The notes below the pieces were generated by a model. The model saw nothing but the letters and a program-made list of their open reading frames with translations. It did not search any database and was not told the origin of the DNA. A DNA stretch of 64,000 nucleotides. Source: Syntrophus buswellii (lineage in GTDB: Bacteria > Desulfobacterota > Syntrophia > Syntrophales > Syntrophaceae). The stretch covers positions 1,612,001 to 1,676,000 of the forward strand of contig NZ_CP175563.1 in the NCBI RefSeq assembly GCF_046097065.1. The letters are read 5' to 3'. Made by a program: the position numbers and the translations under genes. The number at the start of each line of letters is the position of its first letter. The stretch's first letter is position 1. Below are positions 1-7,485 of the stretch, piece by piece.

Positions 1-134
1 GGACGTTCCGATGGGTTGTTCTCCTCTTTTCCTTAAAAAACAACCCCTTCTGATATTTATCCCTGTATATCATTAATAACAAACATATGCTATAGAAATT
101 GACCTCACGAAAAAAGCAACTATCGGTACACGAA

Positions 135-800
135 ATGATCATAACGATCGATGGACCATCCGGGGCCGGAAAAAGCACCGTCAGCAGAGCCCTGGCGAAA
201 ATCCTTTCCTATCCTTACCTCGACACGGGCGCCCTTTACCGCGCCATTGCGTACAAAATAAAGAAAGATAAATCGGCCGTTGAAGATGCTTCGTATTTGA
301 GCCGCCTTGCCGAATCCTTGAACCTGAAGCTCGAGAGGGAGGGCAGTACACCCAGAGTCATTCTGGATGACATCGACATAACCGATCTTCTGCGCACGGA
401 AGAAATTGGCCTGTTGGCATCGAGGATTTCCGCGCTGCCGATCATCAGGGAGGTGCTGCTGCCCATTCAGCGCAATTTCGGAAGCTTGGGGAGCATCATT
501 GCCGAGGGCAGGGACATGGGCTCGGTGGTTTTTTCCCATGCCGACTTCAAGTTTTTTCTCACGGCGAGTCTTTCTGAGCGGGTTAGAAGACGCTGCAAAG
601 AACTTCGGGGGGCGGGGCTTATACCGGATCCGGAAACCGTCAAAAAGGGAATGATCCTCAGGGACAGGCAGGACTCGGAGCGTGCCGTCGCGCCCCTCAG
701 AGTGCCGGCAGATGCAAGGGTTTTCGATTCCACGGATTTGACGGTTGATGAGGTCGTGACAGCGATGAGGATGGCTCTAAAGGATCCGCCTTCCCGATGA
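135..800 (+). CDS. cmk: Cytidylate kinase
   Basis: Phosphorylates CMP and dCMP with ATP in the cytoplasmic pyrimidine nucleotide pathway. The protein (221 aa) opens with MIITIDGPSGAGKST, the family's N-terminal P-loop (GPSGAGKS, residues 7-14). It later has the AEGRDMGSVVF element typical of Cmk, and the Arg-rich LID stretch around RVRRRCKELRG. The reading frame is open back to a TTG at 99, but homologues begin at MIITIDGP, so the ATG at 135 is chosen; neither start has a clear Shine-Dalgarno. rpsA follows, as in many proteobacteria, which supports the call. No promoter or upstream gene is visible in positions 1-134. Confidence 0.95.
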   Translation: MIITIDGPSGAGKSTVSRALAKILSYPYLDTGALYRAIAYKIKKDKSAVEDASYLSRLAESLNLKLEREGSTPRVILDDIDITDLLRTEEIGLLASRISALPIIREVLLPIQRNFGSLGSIIAEGRDMGSVVFSHADFKFFLTASLSERVRRRCKELRGAGLIPDPETVKKGMILRDRQDSERAVAPLRVPADARVFDSTDLTVDEVVTAMRMALKDPPSR

Positions 801-990
801 GACGGGAGGCTCCTGCCCATTTTGTTCAAGGAAGCCTTCACGTAGCGAGGCGATTCGCCCGATGATCGCATCTGTCCGCAGAAAGCAAACACACTCAGAC
901 TAGGCGAATAAATCTTGATGTTTTTAGGTTTGTGTGTTACTTTTTTAAAATTATTTAATGGTTTTTATAAAACACAAGGGGGATAGTTAA

Positions 991-2751
991 ATGGTTAACG
1001 ATGACAACTTAATTTCAGATCAGATGGAAGAAAAAGGAGACGCCGCAGGAAATCAGCAGAATCAAAGCAATGAAGACATGATGGGCTTCAAGGAATTATA
1101 TGAGCAAAGCCTTCAAAGTGTTCACCTGGGGGAACTTGTAACAGGTAAAATTGTTCAGATCAACTCTGATGTGGTCATGGTAGATGTCGGCTGGAAAACG
1201 GAAGGATATATCCTGGCGAGGGAACTCAAGGATGAAGAAGGCAACATCACGGTGGACGTTGGAGATGAAATCGAAGTGATGGTCGAGAGAAGGGATCAGG
1301 AAGGGAATCTCGTTCTCTCCAGAGATAAAGCCGCGAAAATGAAGGTATGGGACGACGTAAAGAGTGCCTGTGAAAATCATCTTCCAGTCAAGGGAACGGT
1401 CGTCGAGAGGGTAAAGGGCGGATTGTCCGTGGATATCGGCATTACCGCATTTCTTCCCGGCTCCCAGGTAGATATTCGTCCGGTGAGGGATCTCGACAAA
1501 TTTGTAGGCCAGACGTTCATGTTCGATGTCCTTAAATACGACCGCAAAAGGAACAATGTCGTCCTGTCACGGCGATCGATCCTGGAACAGGAGAGAGAGG
1601 AAGAAAAGAAGGAGACCCTGGCAAACATTCATGAAGGGGCCATCGTTGAGGGCGTCATCAAGAACATTACGGATTATGGTTTATTCATTGATCTGGGGGG
1701 AATTGACGGACTTCTTCATGTAACGGATATTTCCTGGGGCAGAATCACCAAGCCTTCCGAAAGCTTCTCGAAAGGGGACACGATTACCGTCAAGGTTCTT
1801 TCCTTCGACCGTGAAAAAGAGCGGGTGTCGCTCGGTCTGAAGCAATTGACTGAAAATCCGTGGGAAAATATCTCGGATAAGTATCCCATAGGGGGAATTG
1901 TTGAGGGCAAGGTGGTCAACCTTACGGATTATGGCGCCTTTGTGGAACTGGATCCCGGAGTAGAGGGATTGATCCATGTGTCAGAAATGTTCTGGACCCG
2001 GGAAATCAAGCACCCCTCGAAGGTATTGACGCAGGGACAGACTTTGAAAGCCATGATTCTCGATGTTAACAAAGACAACAAGCGAATCTCCCTGGGACTG
2101 AAACAGACGACGGACAATCCGTGGGAAACGCTGAAACAGAAATATCCTGAAGGGACGATCGTCAAGGGGGTCATTCGAAATGTCACAAACTTCGGCATAT
2201 TCGTCGGTGTGGAGGATGGAATTGATGGCCTCGTGCATGTATCCGACATCTCCTGGAAGCAGCGGGTCAAACATCCCTCTGAAATCTATAAGAAGGGTCA
2301 GGAGATAGAAGCCGTCGTCCTGAATATTGACGTGGAAAATGAGAAGTTTTCCCTGGGCATTAAGCAGATTGAAAAGAACCCCTGGGAAGAATTCTGCGAT
2401 AAGTATTCGGCGGGGTCCATTGTATCCGGAAAGATCACCAATTTAACGGAATTTGGCGTATTTGTTGAGGTTGAGGAAGGCATTGAGGGGCTGGTACATA
2501 TATCGGAGTTGAGTCACAAACGGGTCAAATCCGCATCAGAAATCTTTTCCGTGGGAGAGTCGATTTCTGCTGTTGTAAAAAGCGTGGATGTAAAAGGGAG
2601 AAAAATAAGGTTGAGCATCAAGGATACGGAGGCAAGTCCTGAAGGGAGTCACTCTGTAAGCCAGTACCTCAACAATCGGGAGAACATCGGGTCAAATCTC
2701 GGCAAGGCCCTGGTGGATGCTGACGTAAAACTGATCGACCCAACCAAGTAA
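991..2751 (+). CDS. rpsA: 30S ribosomal protein S1
   Basis: Binds mRNA on the small ribosomal subunit and helps initiate translation. The 586-aa protein carries about six S1 (OB-fold) repeats at roughly residues 43-105, 130-195, 215-285, 300-372, 387-459 and 474-546. Repeats 3-6 share the DYGxFVxLxxGxxGLxHVSxx core. The length is slightly above the usual 550-570 aa because of an acidic N-terminal leader of about 35 residues. The ATG at 991 is preceded by AAGGGGGAT at good spacing. The 190 bp between cmk and rpsA is AT-rich near its end and may hold the rpsA leader. sppA follows after 15 bp. Confidence 0.97.
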   Translation: MVNDDNLISDQMEEKGDAAGNQQNQSNEDMMGFKELYEQSLQSVHLGELVTGKIVQINSDVVMVDVGWKTEGYILARELKDEEGNITVDVGDEIEVMVERRDQEGNLVLSRDKAAKMKVWDDVKSACENHLPVKGTVVERVKGGLSVDIGITAFLPGSQVDIRPVRDLDKFVGQTFMFDVLKYDRKRNNVVLSRRSILEQEREEEKKETLANIHEGAIVEGVIKNITDYGLFIDLGGIDGLLHVTDISWGRITKPSESFSKGDTITVKVLSFDREKERVSLGLKQLTENPWENISDKYPIGGIVEGKVVNLTDYGAFVELDPGVEGLIHVSEMFWTREIKHPSKVLTQGQTLKAMILDVNKDNKRISLGLKQTTDNPWETLKQKYPEGTIVKGVIRNVTNFGIFVGVEDGIDGLVHVSDISWKQRVKHPSEIYKKGQEIEAVVLNIDVENEKFSLGIKQIEKNPWEEFCDKYSAGSIVSGKITNLTEFGVFVEVEEGIEGLVHISELSHKRVKSASEIFSVGESISAVVKSVDVKGRKIRLSIKDTEASPEGSHSVSQYLNNRENIGSNLGKALVDADVKLIDPTK

Positions 2752-2766
2752 TTTGAGTCCAGATTC

Positions 2767-3696
2767 ATGAAACGACATCCGGTGATTTGGGGAATCCTTC
2801 TCTTGTTCCTTCTCCTGTTTGCCTTTTATTTCCTGGTCCAGGGAATTGCGTCCATCACCGGTAAACGGACCGCCTTTTCCGGCGCCAATAAGATTGGCAT
2901 TGTCGACATAGAGGGAATCATCAAGGATTCAGGTGAGGTGGTTGATCATCTTAACGAATTCGCTAAAGATGATACCGTCAAAGGGGTGATTCTCCGGATC
3001 AATTCCCCGGGAGGTGGCGTTGCCCCCTCCCAGGAAATCTACGACGCAGTCATGGAGCTCAGAAAGAGAAAAAGAGTTCTCGCTTCCATGAGTTCCGTGG
3101 CCGCATCCGGTGGATACCTGGTAGCCTGTGCGGGAGAGAAGATCATAGCCAATTCAGGCACATTGACGGGAAGCATCTCGGCGGTCATGTATTTCACGAA
3201 TACGGAAGAACTGATGAAAAAGGTAGGCGTCAAGGCTTCCGTTATCAAAAGCGGGAAGTATAAAGACATCGGATCGCCGATACGGGAAATGACCGAAGAA
3301 GAAAAGGTCCTTCTTCAGGGACTGGTGGATGACATTTACAGCCAGTTCCTCGATGTCGTCGTCCGCCACCGCAACATTACTTCAGAGACCCTCAAGGATA
3401 TCGCAGACGGCCGGATATTTACAGGCAGACAGGCTCAGAAGCTTGGGCTGGTGGACTATCTCGGTGACAAGCAGTACGCTGTGACCATGCTTGCGAAACT
3501 GGTTGGAATTGAGGGGGAACCCGTTGTTGTCTACCCGCGCAAAAAGTATGAATCCATGCTGGACTATGTGTTGCAGCAGACATCGTCCTCCCTGTCCGCC
3601 GTGCTTTCGACAAAACAACGCTTTTCTTACGGGATCCATTATCTTATGGATGATTATGACGTGAGGATGATGGCACCCGGAAACGAGGTGCGGTGA
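2767..3696 (+). CDS. sppA: Signal peptide peptidase SppA, short form
   Basis: Membrane-bound serine protease of the ClpP fold that degrades cleaved signal peptides at the cytoplasmic membrane. The 309-aa protein has one N-terminal transmembrane segment (about residues 8-30). The INSPGGG oxyanion loop follows, then VAASGGYLVA, where Ser114 is the expected nucleophile, and KSGKYKDIGSP, where a Lys near 164-166 is the expected general base. The length fits the short single-domain type rather than the roughly 600-aa E. coli type. It starts 15 bp after rpsA and is probably co-transcribed with it. Downstream, a strong hairpin at 3867-3894 can end the transcript. Confidence 0.93.
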   Translation: MKRHPVIWGILLLFLLLFAFYFLVQGIASITGKRTAFSGANKIGIVDIEGIIKDSGEVVDHLNEFAKDDTVKGVILRINSPGGGVAPSQEIYDAVMELRKRKRVLASMSSVAASGGYLVACAGEKIIANSGTLTGSISAVMYFTNTEELMKKVGVKASVIKSGKYKDIGSPIREMTEEEKVLLQGLVDDIYSQFLDVVVRHRNITSETLKDIADGRIFTGRQAQKLGLVDYLGDKQYAVTMLAKLVGIEGEPVVVYPRKKYESMLDYVLQQTSSSLSAVLSTKQRFSYGIHYLMDDYDVRMMAPGNEVR

Positions 3697-3705
3697 TCTT
3701 CTCAT

Positions 3706-3866
3706 TGTAAGACACCGGGATAAGGCCTGAGAGGCGCTGCCCGTTGTGCAGCCAGCCCGATTGAATCCGGGGGAACTGAAGCTGGAATACCATCGCCACA
3801 GCTATGATTCTCAACTTCAAAAAGAGCCCGGATCATAGAGACAATTTTAAATCAATGTTTGAAAAA
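3706..3866 (+). other. Unassigned intergenic stretch rich in short hairpins
   Basis: No ORF is credible here. On the plus strand several short stems line up: GCCT/AGGC (3725-3735), GCTGC/GCAGC (3736-3752), CCCG/CGGG (3756-3771) and AGCTG/CAGCT (3780-3803). They are enclosed by CCGGG (3715-3719) pairing with CCCGG (3827-3831), and a strong terminator-like hairpin follows. This could be a small structured RNA or the sppA 3' UTR. I do not recognise any known RNA family, and stems of 4-5 bp occur by chance. Confidence 0.25.
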
Positions 3867-3894
3867 AAAGGGGGGAATGTAAATTCCCCCCTTT
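3867..3894. terminator. Bidirectional terminator between sppA and the sigma-like gene
   Basis: A perfect 12-bp inverted repeat (AAAGGGGGGAAT / ATTCCCCCCTTT) with a GTAA loop lies between convergent genes. The A and T ends of the stem, with extra A's at 3862-3866, give U-rich tails on the minus strand and a short one on the plus strand, so it can serve both directions. Confidence 0.8.
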
Positions 3895-3905
3895 CCATCG
3901 AGTAT

Positions 3906-4190
3906 CTAGATGACATCCCATTCATTGCTTGGAAGGGCGAAATCCTTTAATTGATCCCTTCTCTTTTTATGCTGCAATTTTTTTAATGCCTTTGCTTCAA
4001 TCTGCCTGATTCTTTCCCGAGTGACTCCCATCATATCCCCGACTTCCTCCAGGGTGAACGGTCCATAATTGCAGGCTACCCAAGTGCAATTCAGAAAGGA
4101 CTCGTTTTTTAGATACCATTCGCAAGACGTGTCTTCACAAATGGCTTGGATCACCCTTCCTTTCTTTTTGCACTTATATTTGTTAATCAA
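3906..4190 (-). CDS. Small sigma-70 region 4-like HTH protein with Cys cluster
   Basis: A 94-aa protein whose C-terminal half is a sigma-70 region 4 helix-turn-helix: LEEVGDMMGVTRERIRQIEA, then a KALKKL tail. Regions 1-3 of a sigma factor are absent, so it cannot be a normal sigma factor; a DNA-binding or RNA-polymerase-binding regulator is more likely. The N-terminal half holds Cys at about 7, 18, 23, 35 and 40 (C-x4-C twice), suggesting a metal site; this is inference. The frame also has an ATG at 4199, but GGAG at 4203-4200 abuts that ATG directly and sits 9 nt from the TTG at 4190, so TTG is preferred. A promoter lies at 4220-4248. Confidence 0.8.
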   Translation of the reverse strand: MINKYKCKKKGRVIQAICEDTSCEWYLKNESFLNCTWVACNYGPFTLEEVGDMMGVTRERIRQIEAKALKKLQHKKRRDQLKDFALPSNEWDVI

Positions 4191-4219
4191 CGAGATCATC
4201 TCCTTTTGTTTTTAGAAGA

Positions 4220-4248
4220 ATAGTAATCATCAGAATCTGACGTGTCAA
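4220..4248 (-). promoter_or_regulatory. Sigma70-type promoter for the sigma-like gene
   Basis: On the minus strand TTGACA (4248-4243) is followed after 17 nt by TACTAT (4225-4220). The expected start of transcription is near 4213, giving a leader of about 20 nt with a GGAG Shine-Dalgarno. Confidence 0.7.
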
Positions 4249-4695
4249 CAGGGCCTGTTCCTTAATTTGCAGAAATTCTGTCTTTGGACGGCATCAGCGG
4301 AAGATGAAGATTTTAACCGTTATTCAGATAACCGCTTTCTGTTGACAACCCGGCAATGCCGATATGTCTTTTGGAAAAAAATGCGAACGAAATCAACCTC
4401 TAAATAAAACCATCGTTTCACCATCAAACAAAGTTGAGTCATTATACTAGAATTAACAATAAATCAAGATTTTTAGACGACAGAAACAGCAACCCCTTAC
4501 GTTTCGCAATGTTCCCCAAGGCCTCAACTCAAAATGTGGCTTCTTTGGGGAAAATTGTCTTGACTTTCATCTTAAAATAATTAATAGTCCGCCAATTCAA
4601 GAGACATATTAGACGTTTATTTATAATCATCCTTCTTATACATGAAATACGCGTCAATATAAGATTTCAGGCAGGGATCACATAAGGGAGGTATT
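4249..4695. other. AT-rich intergenic region between divergent regulator and ihfB
   Basis: About 450 bp with no credible ORF. It separates the minus-strand sigma-like gene from ihfB. The ihfB side is very AT-rich, with TTGACA at 4342-4347 (no good -10) and TTGACT at 4560-4565, and ends in the strong Shine-Dalgarno TAAGGGAGGT before the ATG at 4696. Nothing else is recognised. Confidence 0.5.
4560..4587 (+). promoter_or_regulatory. Possible ihfB promoter
   Basis: TTGACT (4560-4565), 16 nt, then TAATAG (4582-4587) in an AT-rich setting about 110 bp before ihfB. The -10 match is only 3 of 6, so the call is weak. Confidence 0.35.
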
Positions 4696-5001
4696 ATGAA
4701 CAAGTCCGAACTCATAGAGGCTTTAAGTAAAAGGGAAGGTTTAACTGAAAAAAAAGCCATTGAGGTGATTAATCTGCTTTTTAAGGGTTTTACCGAGGAA
4801 TTGCAAAATGGGGGGAGAATAGAAATCAGGGGGTTTGGCAGTTTTGTTGTGCGAAACTACAATGCCTATACGGGCAGAAACCCAAAAACAGGGAAAAACA
4901 TTAAAGTGTCTCCGAAAAGATTGCCGTTTTTCAAGGTAGGCAAAGAGCTGAAAGAGCGGGTTGACGGCAAAGGAGGGGACAAGGACCCCGACAGGGGTTG
5001 A
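4696..5001 (+). CDS. ihfB: HU/IHF-family DNA-bending protein, IHF beta-like
   Basis: Small nucleoid protein that bends DNA, here 101 aa. It shows the whole family fold: the N-terminal helices MNKSELIEALSKREGL, the IRGFGSF turn and the beta-arm with GRNPKTGKNI, whose Pro intercalates in DNA. The cmk-rpsA-ihfB order is the same as in gammaproteobacteria (here with sppA and the regulator inserted), which favours IHF beta over HU. The C-terminus has an extra hydrophilic tail of about 10 residues (GKGGDKDPDRG). The Shine-Dalgarno TAAGGGAGGT at 4683-4692 is strong. A terminator follows at 5049-5082. IHF is needed by sigma54 promoters such as those proposed at the flagellar genes here. Confidence 0.88.
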   Translation: MNKSELIEALSKREGLTEKKAIEVINLLFKGFTEELQNGGRIEIRGFGSFVVRNYNAYTGRNPKTGKNIKVSPKRLPFFKVGKELKERVDGKGGDKDPDRG

Positions 5002-5048
5002 TCGTACAGCGAGATTCCGAAGATTTCCAGAGTGCCTCATTGATATGG

Positions 5049-5082
5049 AACAGGAGACTGAAAAAGCCTCCTGTTTTTTTTT
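5049..5082 (+). terminator. Rho-independent terminator after ihfB
   Basis: AACAGGAG (5049-5056) pairs with CTCCTGTT (5068-5075) around an 11-nt loop, followed directly by a run of T's to 5082. Confidence 0.85.
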
Positions 5083-5197
5083 CAGAAAGGAAGGTCAATC
5101 GTCCGTTGACCGTACAGTCTCTTTACGACACCCCGTTATGGAGTGCGGCGTGTGCAAAGCGATCGGATATTTCGGGGAGACTGATTTCAGACGAACA

Positions 5198-5896
5198 TTA
5201 AGACGGCATGATCCCCTCTTCACGGAAACTGAAAAAACGGTTCTCGCCGATAATCAGGTGGTCGTGCACCAGGATATCCAGCAGCTTTGCCGTATCGGAA
5301 ATCGTTTTCGTCAGGCGGATATCCGCATCCGATGGTTTGACATATCCGGACGGATGGTTATGAACAAGGATAATGGCCGATGACTTGTGAAAAAGCGCCC
5401 TTTCCAGGACTTGACGGGGGTAGACGACGGCCTGGTTCACAATGCCTTTCTGCAGAGTTTCGAAAGCAATGGCCCGGTTTTGCGTGTCGAGATACAGAAC
5501 ACAGAAGTTTTCATCTTTCAGTCCTCCCAGCGCGGTTTTGCAGAAATCGAGCAATTCGCCCGTACAGGTGATCTGGGGCTTTTCCTTAACCCTTTCCTGA
5601 AGGTAAAGAGTTCCAATTTCCTTGACCAGCTTGATCAGGCCGGCAGCATGGTGGCTGATGCCACTGGTCTGTGTAAGCTCACTCACGTCGGCATCCATAA
5701 TGCCCCGGAGCGAGCCAAGGCGTTCAAGGAGATCTTTGGCTGGAATCTTGAGGTCTTTTCTCGGAATTGCATAGGAGAGAAGAAGCTCCACGGCTTCGTA
5801 ATCGTGAAAGGCCTGAAGTCCGCATTCAAAGAATTTCTTTTTCAGGCGCTCCCGGTGTCCGATGTAGTGTGGCGCTGAAGTGGGTGATGCTTTCAT
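5198..5896 (-). CDS. radC: RadC family JAB/MPN+ domain protein
   Basis: The 232-aa protein matches the RadC (UPF0758) family in full length. It has an N-terminal helix-hairpin-helix-like part (YAIPRKDLKIPAKDLLERLGSL split over residues 42-63) and a C-terminal JAMM metalloprotease-like domain. The motif HNHPSG with Ser189 and Asp192 supplies the metal ligands His179, His181 and Asp192. The historic DNA repair role is doubtful in the family, so the molecular function is unknown. It stands alone on the minus strand; the ATG at 5896 has no strong Shine-Dalgarno. Confidence 0.92.
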   Translation of the reverse strand: MKASPTSAPHYIGHRERLKKKFFECGLQAFHDYEAVELLLSYAIPRKDLKIPAKDLLERLGSLRGIMDADVSELTQTSGISHHAAGLIKLVKEIGTLYLQERVKEKPQITCTGELLDFCKTALGGLKDENFCVLYLDTQNRAIAFETLQKGIVNQAVVYPRQVLERALFHKSSAIILVHNHPSGYVKPSDADIRLTKTISDTAKLLDILVHDHLIIGENRFFSFREEGIMPS

Positions 5897-5941
5897 GTTT
5901 TTTAAGCGGCTGGGAAATTCCTGCTCAAAGGCTGTTTCGCT

Positions 5942-5987
5942 AAAAAAAGCCTCTCCGCCGGACGGATGACCTTTCCGGCGTAGAGGC
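5942..5987 (-). terminator. Rho-independent terminator after sodB
   Basis: Read on the minus strand, GCCTCT-x-CGCCGGA (5987-5974 and 5962-5949) forms a 13-bp stem with one mismatch, followed by seven T's (5948-5942). It lies 13 bp after the sodB stop codon. Confidence 0.88.
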
Positions 5988-5999
5988 TCGCTTTAAGAA

Positions 6000-6593
6000 T
6001 TACCCGAGAAGTGAGTTGACGAAATTCCAGTTGATCAGCTTGTCTACGAAGGTGTTCAGATAATCGGCCCGCCGGTTCTGATAATCCAGGTAGTAGGCAT
6101 GCTCCCAAACGTCAACAGTCAAGAGGGGCTTCTGTCCATGGACGAGAGGATTGTCTGCGTTAGCGGTTTTCACGATTTTAAGCTGATCCTTTTCCAGGAC
6201 AAGCCAGGCCCAGCCGCTTCCGAACTGGGTCAGACCGGCATTTTTGAATTCCTCTGCAAATTTTTCAAAGCTTCCCCAGGTTGACTGGATTTTTGAGGCA
6301 ATGGCACCTGTCGCGGGTCCTCCACCATTGGGCATCATGCACTGCCAGTAGAAGCTGTGATTCCAGACTTGCGCCACGTTGTTGAAAATACCTGTTTTGG
6401 CGGCATCGCCGGCCGTTTTCACGATGATCGTTTCAAGGCTTTCGTTGACGAGGTCCGTGTCTGCAAGAAGCTTGTTGGCATTGTCTACGTAGGCCTTATG
6501 ATGCTTACCGTGGTGAAAATCAAGGGTGCCGGCACTGAGGTTTGGTGCCAGTGCTTCCTTGGAATAGGGAAGATCCGGTAGCGATATGGTCAT
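6000..6593 (-). CDS. sodB: Superoxide dismutase, Fe type
   Basis: Converts superoxide to oxygen and hydrogen peroxide in the cytoplasm, so this anaerobe has some oxygen defence. The 197-aa protein has the expected metal ligands His27, His79, Asp161 and His165 (the last two in DVWEHAYY). The Gln75 in NNVAQVWNH sits where Fe-SODs carry their outer-sphere Gln, favouring iron over manganese. The Shine-Dalgarno AAAGGAG lies just before the ATG at 6593. It is the last gene before a clear terminator at 5942-5987. elbB lies 117 bp upstream on the same strand; no separate sodB promoter was found. Confidence 0.96.
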   Translation of the reverse strand: MTISLPDLPYSKEALAPNLSAGTLDFHHGKHHKAYVDNANKLLADTDLVNESLETIIVKTAGDAAKTGIFNNVAQVWNHSFYWQCMMPNGGGPATGAIASKIQSTWGSFEKFAEEFKNAGLTQFGSGWAWLVLEKDQLKIVKTANADNPLVHGQKPLLTVDVWEHAYYLDYQNRRADYLNTFVDKLINWNFVNSLLG

Positions 6594-6710
6594 ATCATTT
6601 CTCCTTTCATTGTGTTGTTAATCCTGGAAACAAGGGCCATTTCGAGGTGGAGGGCTTCATGACACGTCTTGCAGGCTCGCTGCATTGTTTCTCTTCGGGA
6701 AGAAGGCGAT

Positions 6711-7370
6711 TCAAGAGGCTGCGAGTTCCAAAATCTTCATCACCAGCTTTTCAATGCCCTTTGCGACATCCTTGATGCCTGGCCCAAGCATGTAGGCCGG
6801 TGTTGTAACCAGTTTGTTGCGTAGATCAACGAAGATCTCATCGACTGCGGCGGCGGAGTGCTTTCCCCCCATGGCTTCGATGGCAGATACCGTATCGGAA
6901 TCATTACCGATGGTGACCTCCGGGTTTCTTCCGTTGAGCGCCCTGGTCAGCGTCACAGGCGCAATGCAGATGGCGCCTATCGGTTTGCCGGCCTGGGCCA
7001 TTTCGTTCAGGATCCTTTTCACATCAGGATGAACTTCGGCCTCGGTCCCCTTCACGGCGTAATTGCTTAGATTTTTTGCCGCACCGTACCCACCGGGAAG
7101 AATAAGGCCATCCAGGTCATCCACTTTGATATTCCGGATATTTTGTATGGTGCCGCGGGCAATTCTCGCCGATTCGACCAAAACGTTTCGTTTCCCGTCC
7201 ATCGGCAGACCTGTTGAATGATTTATGACATCGAACTGATCCACATCAGGTGCCATGCATACGATTTCCGCCCCTTCCCGGTCCAGGAACAGCATGGTAA
7301 GAACCGCTTCATGGATCTCAGACCCATCGTAGACACCACACCCTGAAAGCAAAACGCCAATTTTAGACAT
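6711..7370 (-). CDS. elbB: ElbB-type DJ-1/PfpI family glyoxalase-like protein
   Basis: The 219-aa protein matches ElbB (isoprenoid biosynthesis protein with amidotransferase-like fold): the N-terminal KIGVLLSGCGVYDGSEIHEA, then LPGGYGAAKNLSNYA, and the nucleophile elbow GAICIAP with Cys135. E. coli ElbB has weak glyoxalase activity; the true role is unclear. The ATG at 7370 is preceded by AAAGGA, and a promoter is proposed at 7451-7479, so it need not depend on priA upstream. sodB follows. Confidence 0.92.
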   Translation of the reverse strand: MSKIGVLLSGCGVYDGSEIHEAVLTMLFLDREGAEIVCMAPDVDQFDVINHSTGLPMDGKRNVLVESARIARGTIQNIRNIKVDDLDGLILPGGYGAAKNLSNYAVKGTEAEVHPDVKRILNEMAQAGKPIGAICIAPVTLTRALNGRNPEVTIGNDSDTVSAIEAMGGKHSAAAVDEIFVDLRNKLVTTPAYMLGPGIKDVAKGIEKLVMKILELAAS

Positions 7371-7450
7371 CTATCGATTCCTTTCCGGCTGTAACGTGAG
7401 ATGCAGCATTCTGGAACGCACTGACAAGAGAACATGACTTAACACCTATT

Positions 7451-7479
7451 AATTTAAACAAAAGGATGCGGTGTGTCAA
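7451..7479 (-). promoter_or_regulatory. Sigma70-type promoter for elbB(-sodB)
   Basis: On the minus strand TTGACA (7479-7474), 17 nt, TAAATT (7456-7451). It sits in the gap between priA and elbB and would give a leader of about 75 nt. Confidence 0.6.
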
Positions 7480-7485
7480 TTCAAA

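Noticed and set aside
3711..3831. tRNA-like or riboswitch identity for the sppA-downstream hairpins
   Set aside because: The loops lack the tRNA T-loop and anticodon arrangement, and no known riboswitch core was recognised.
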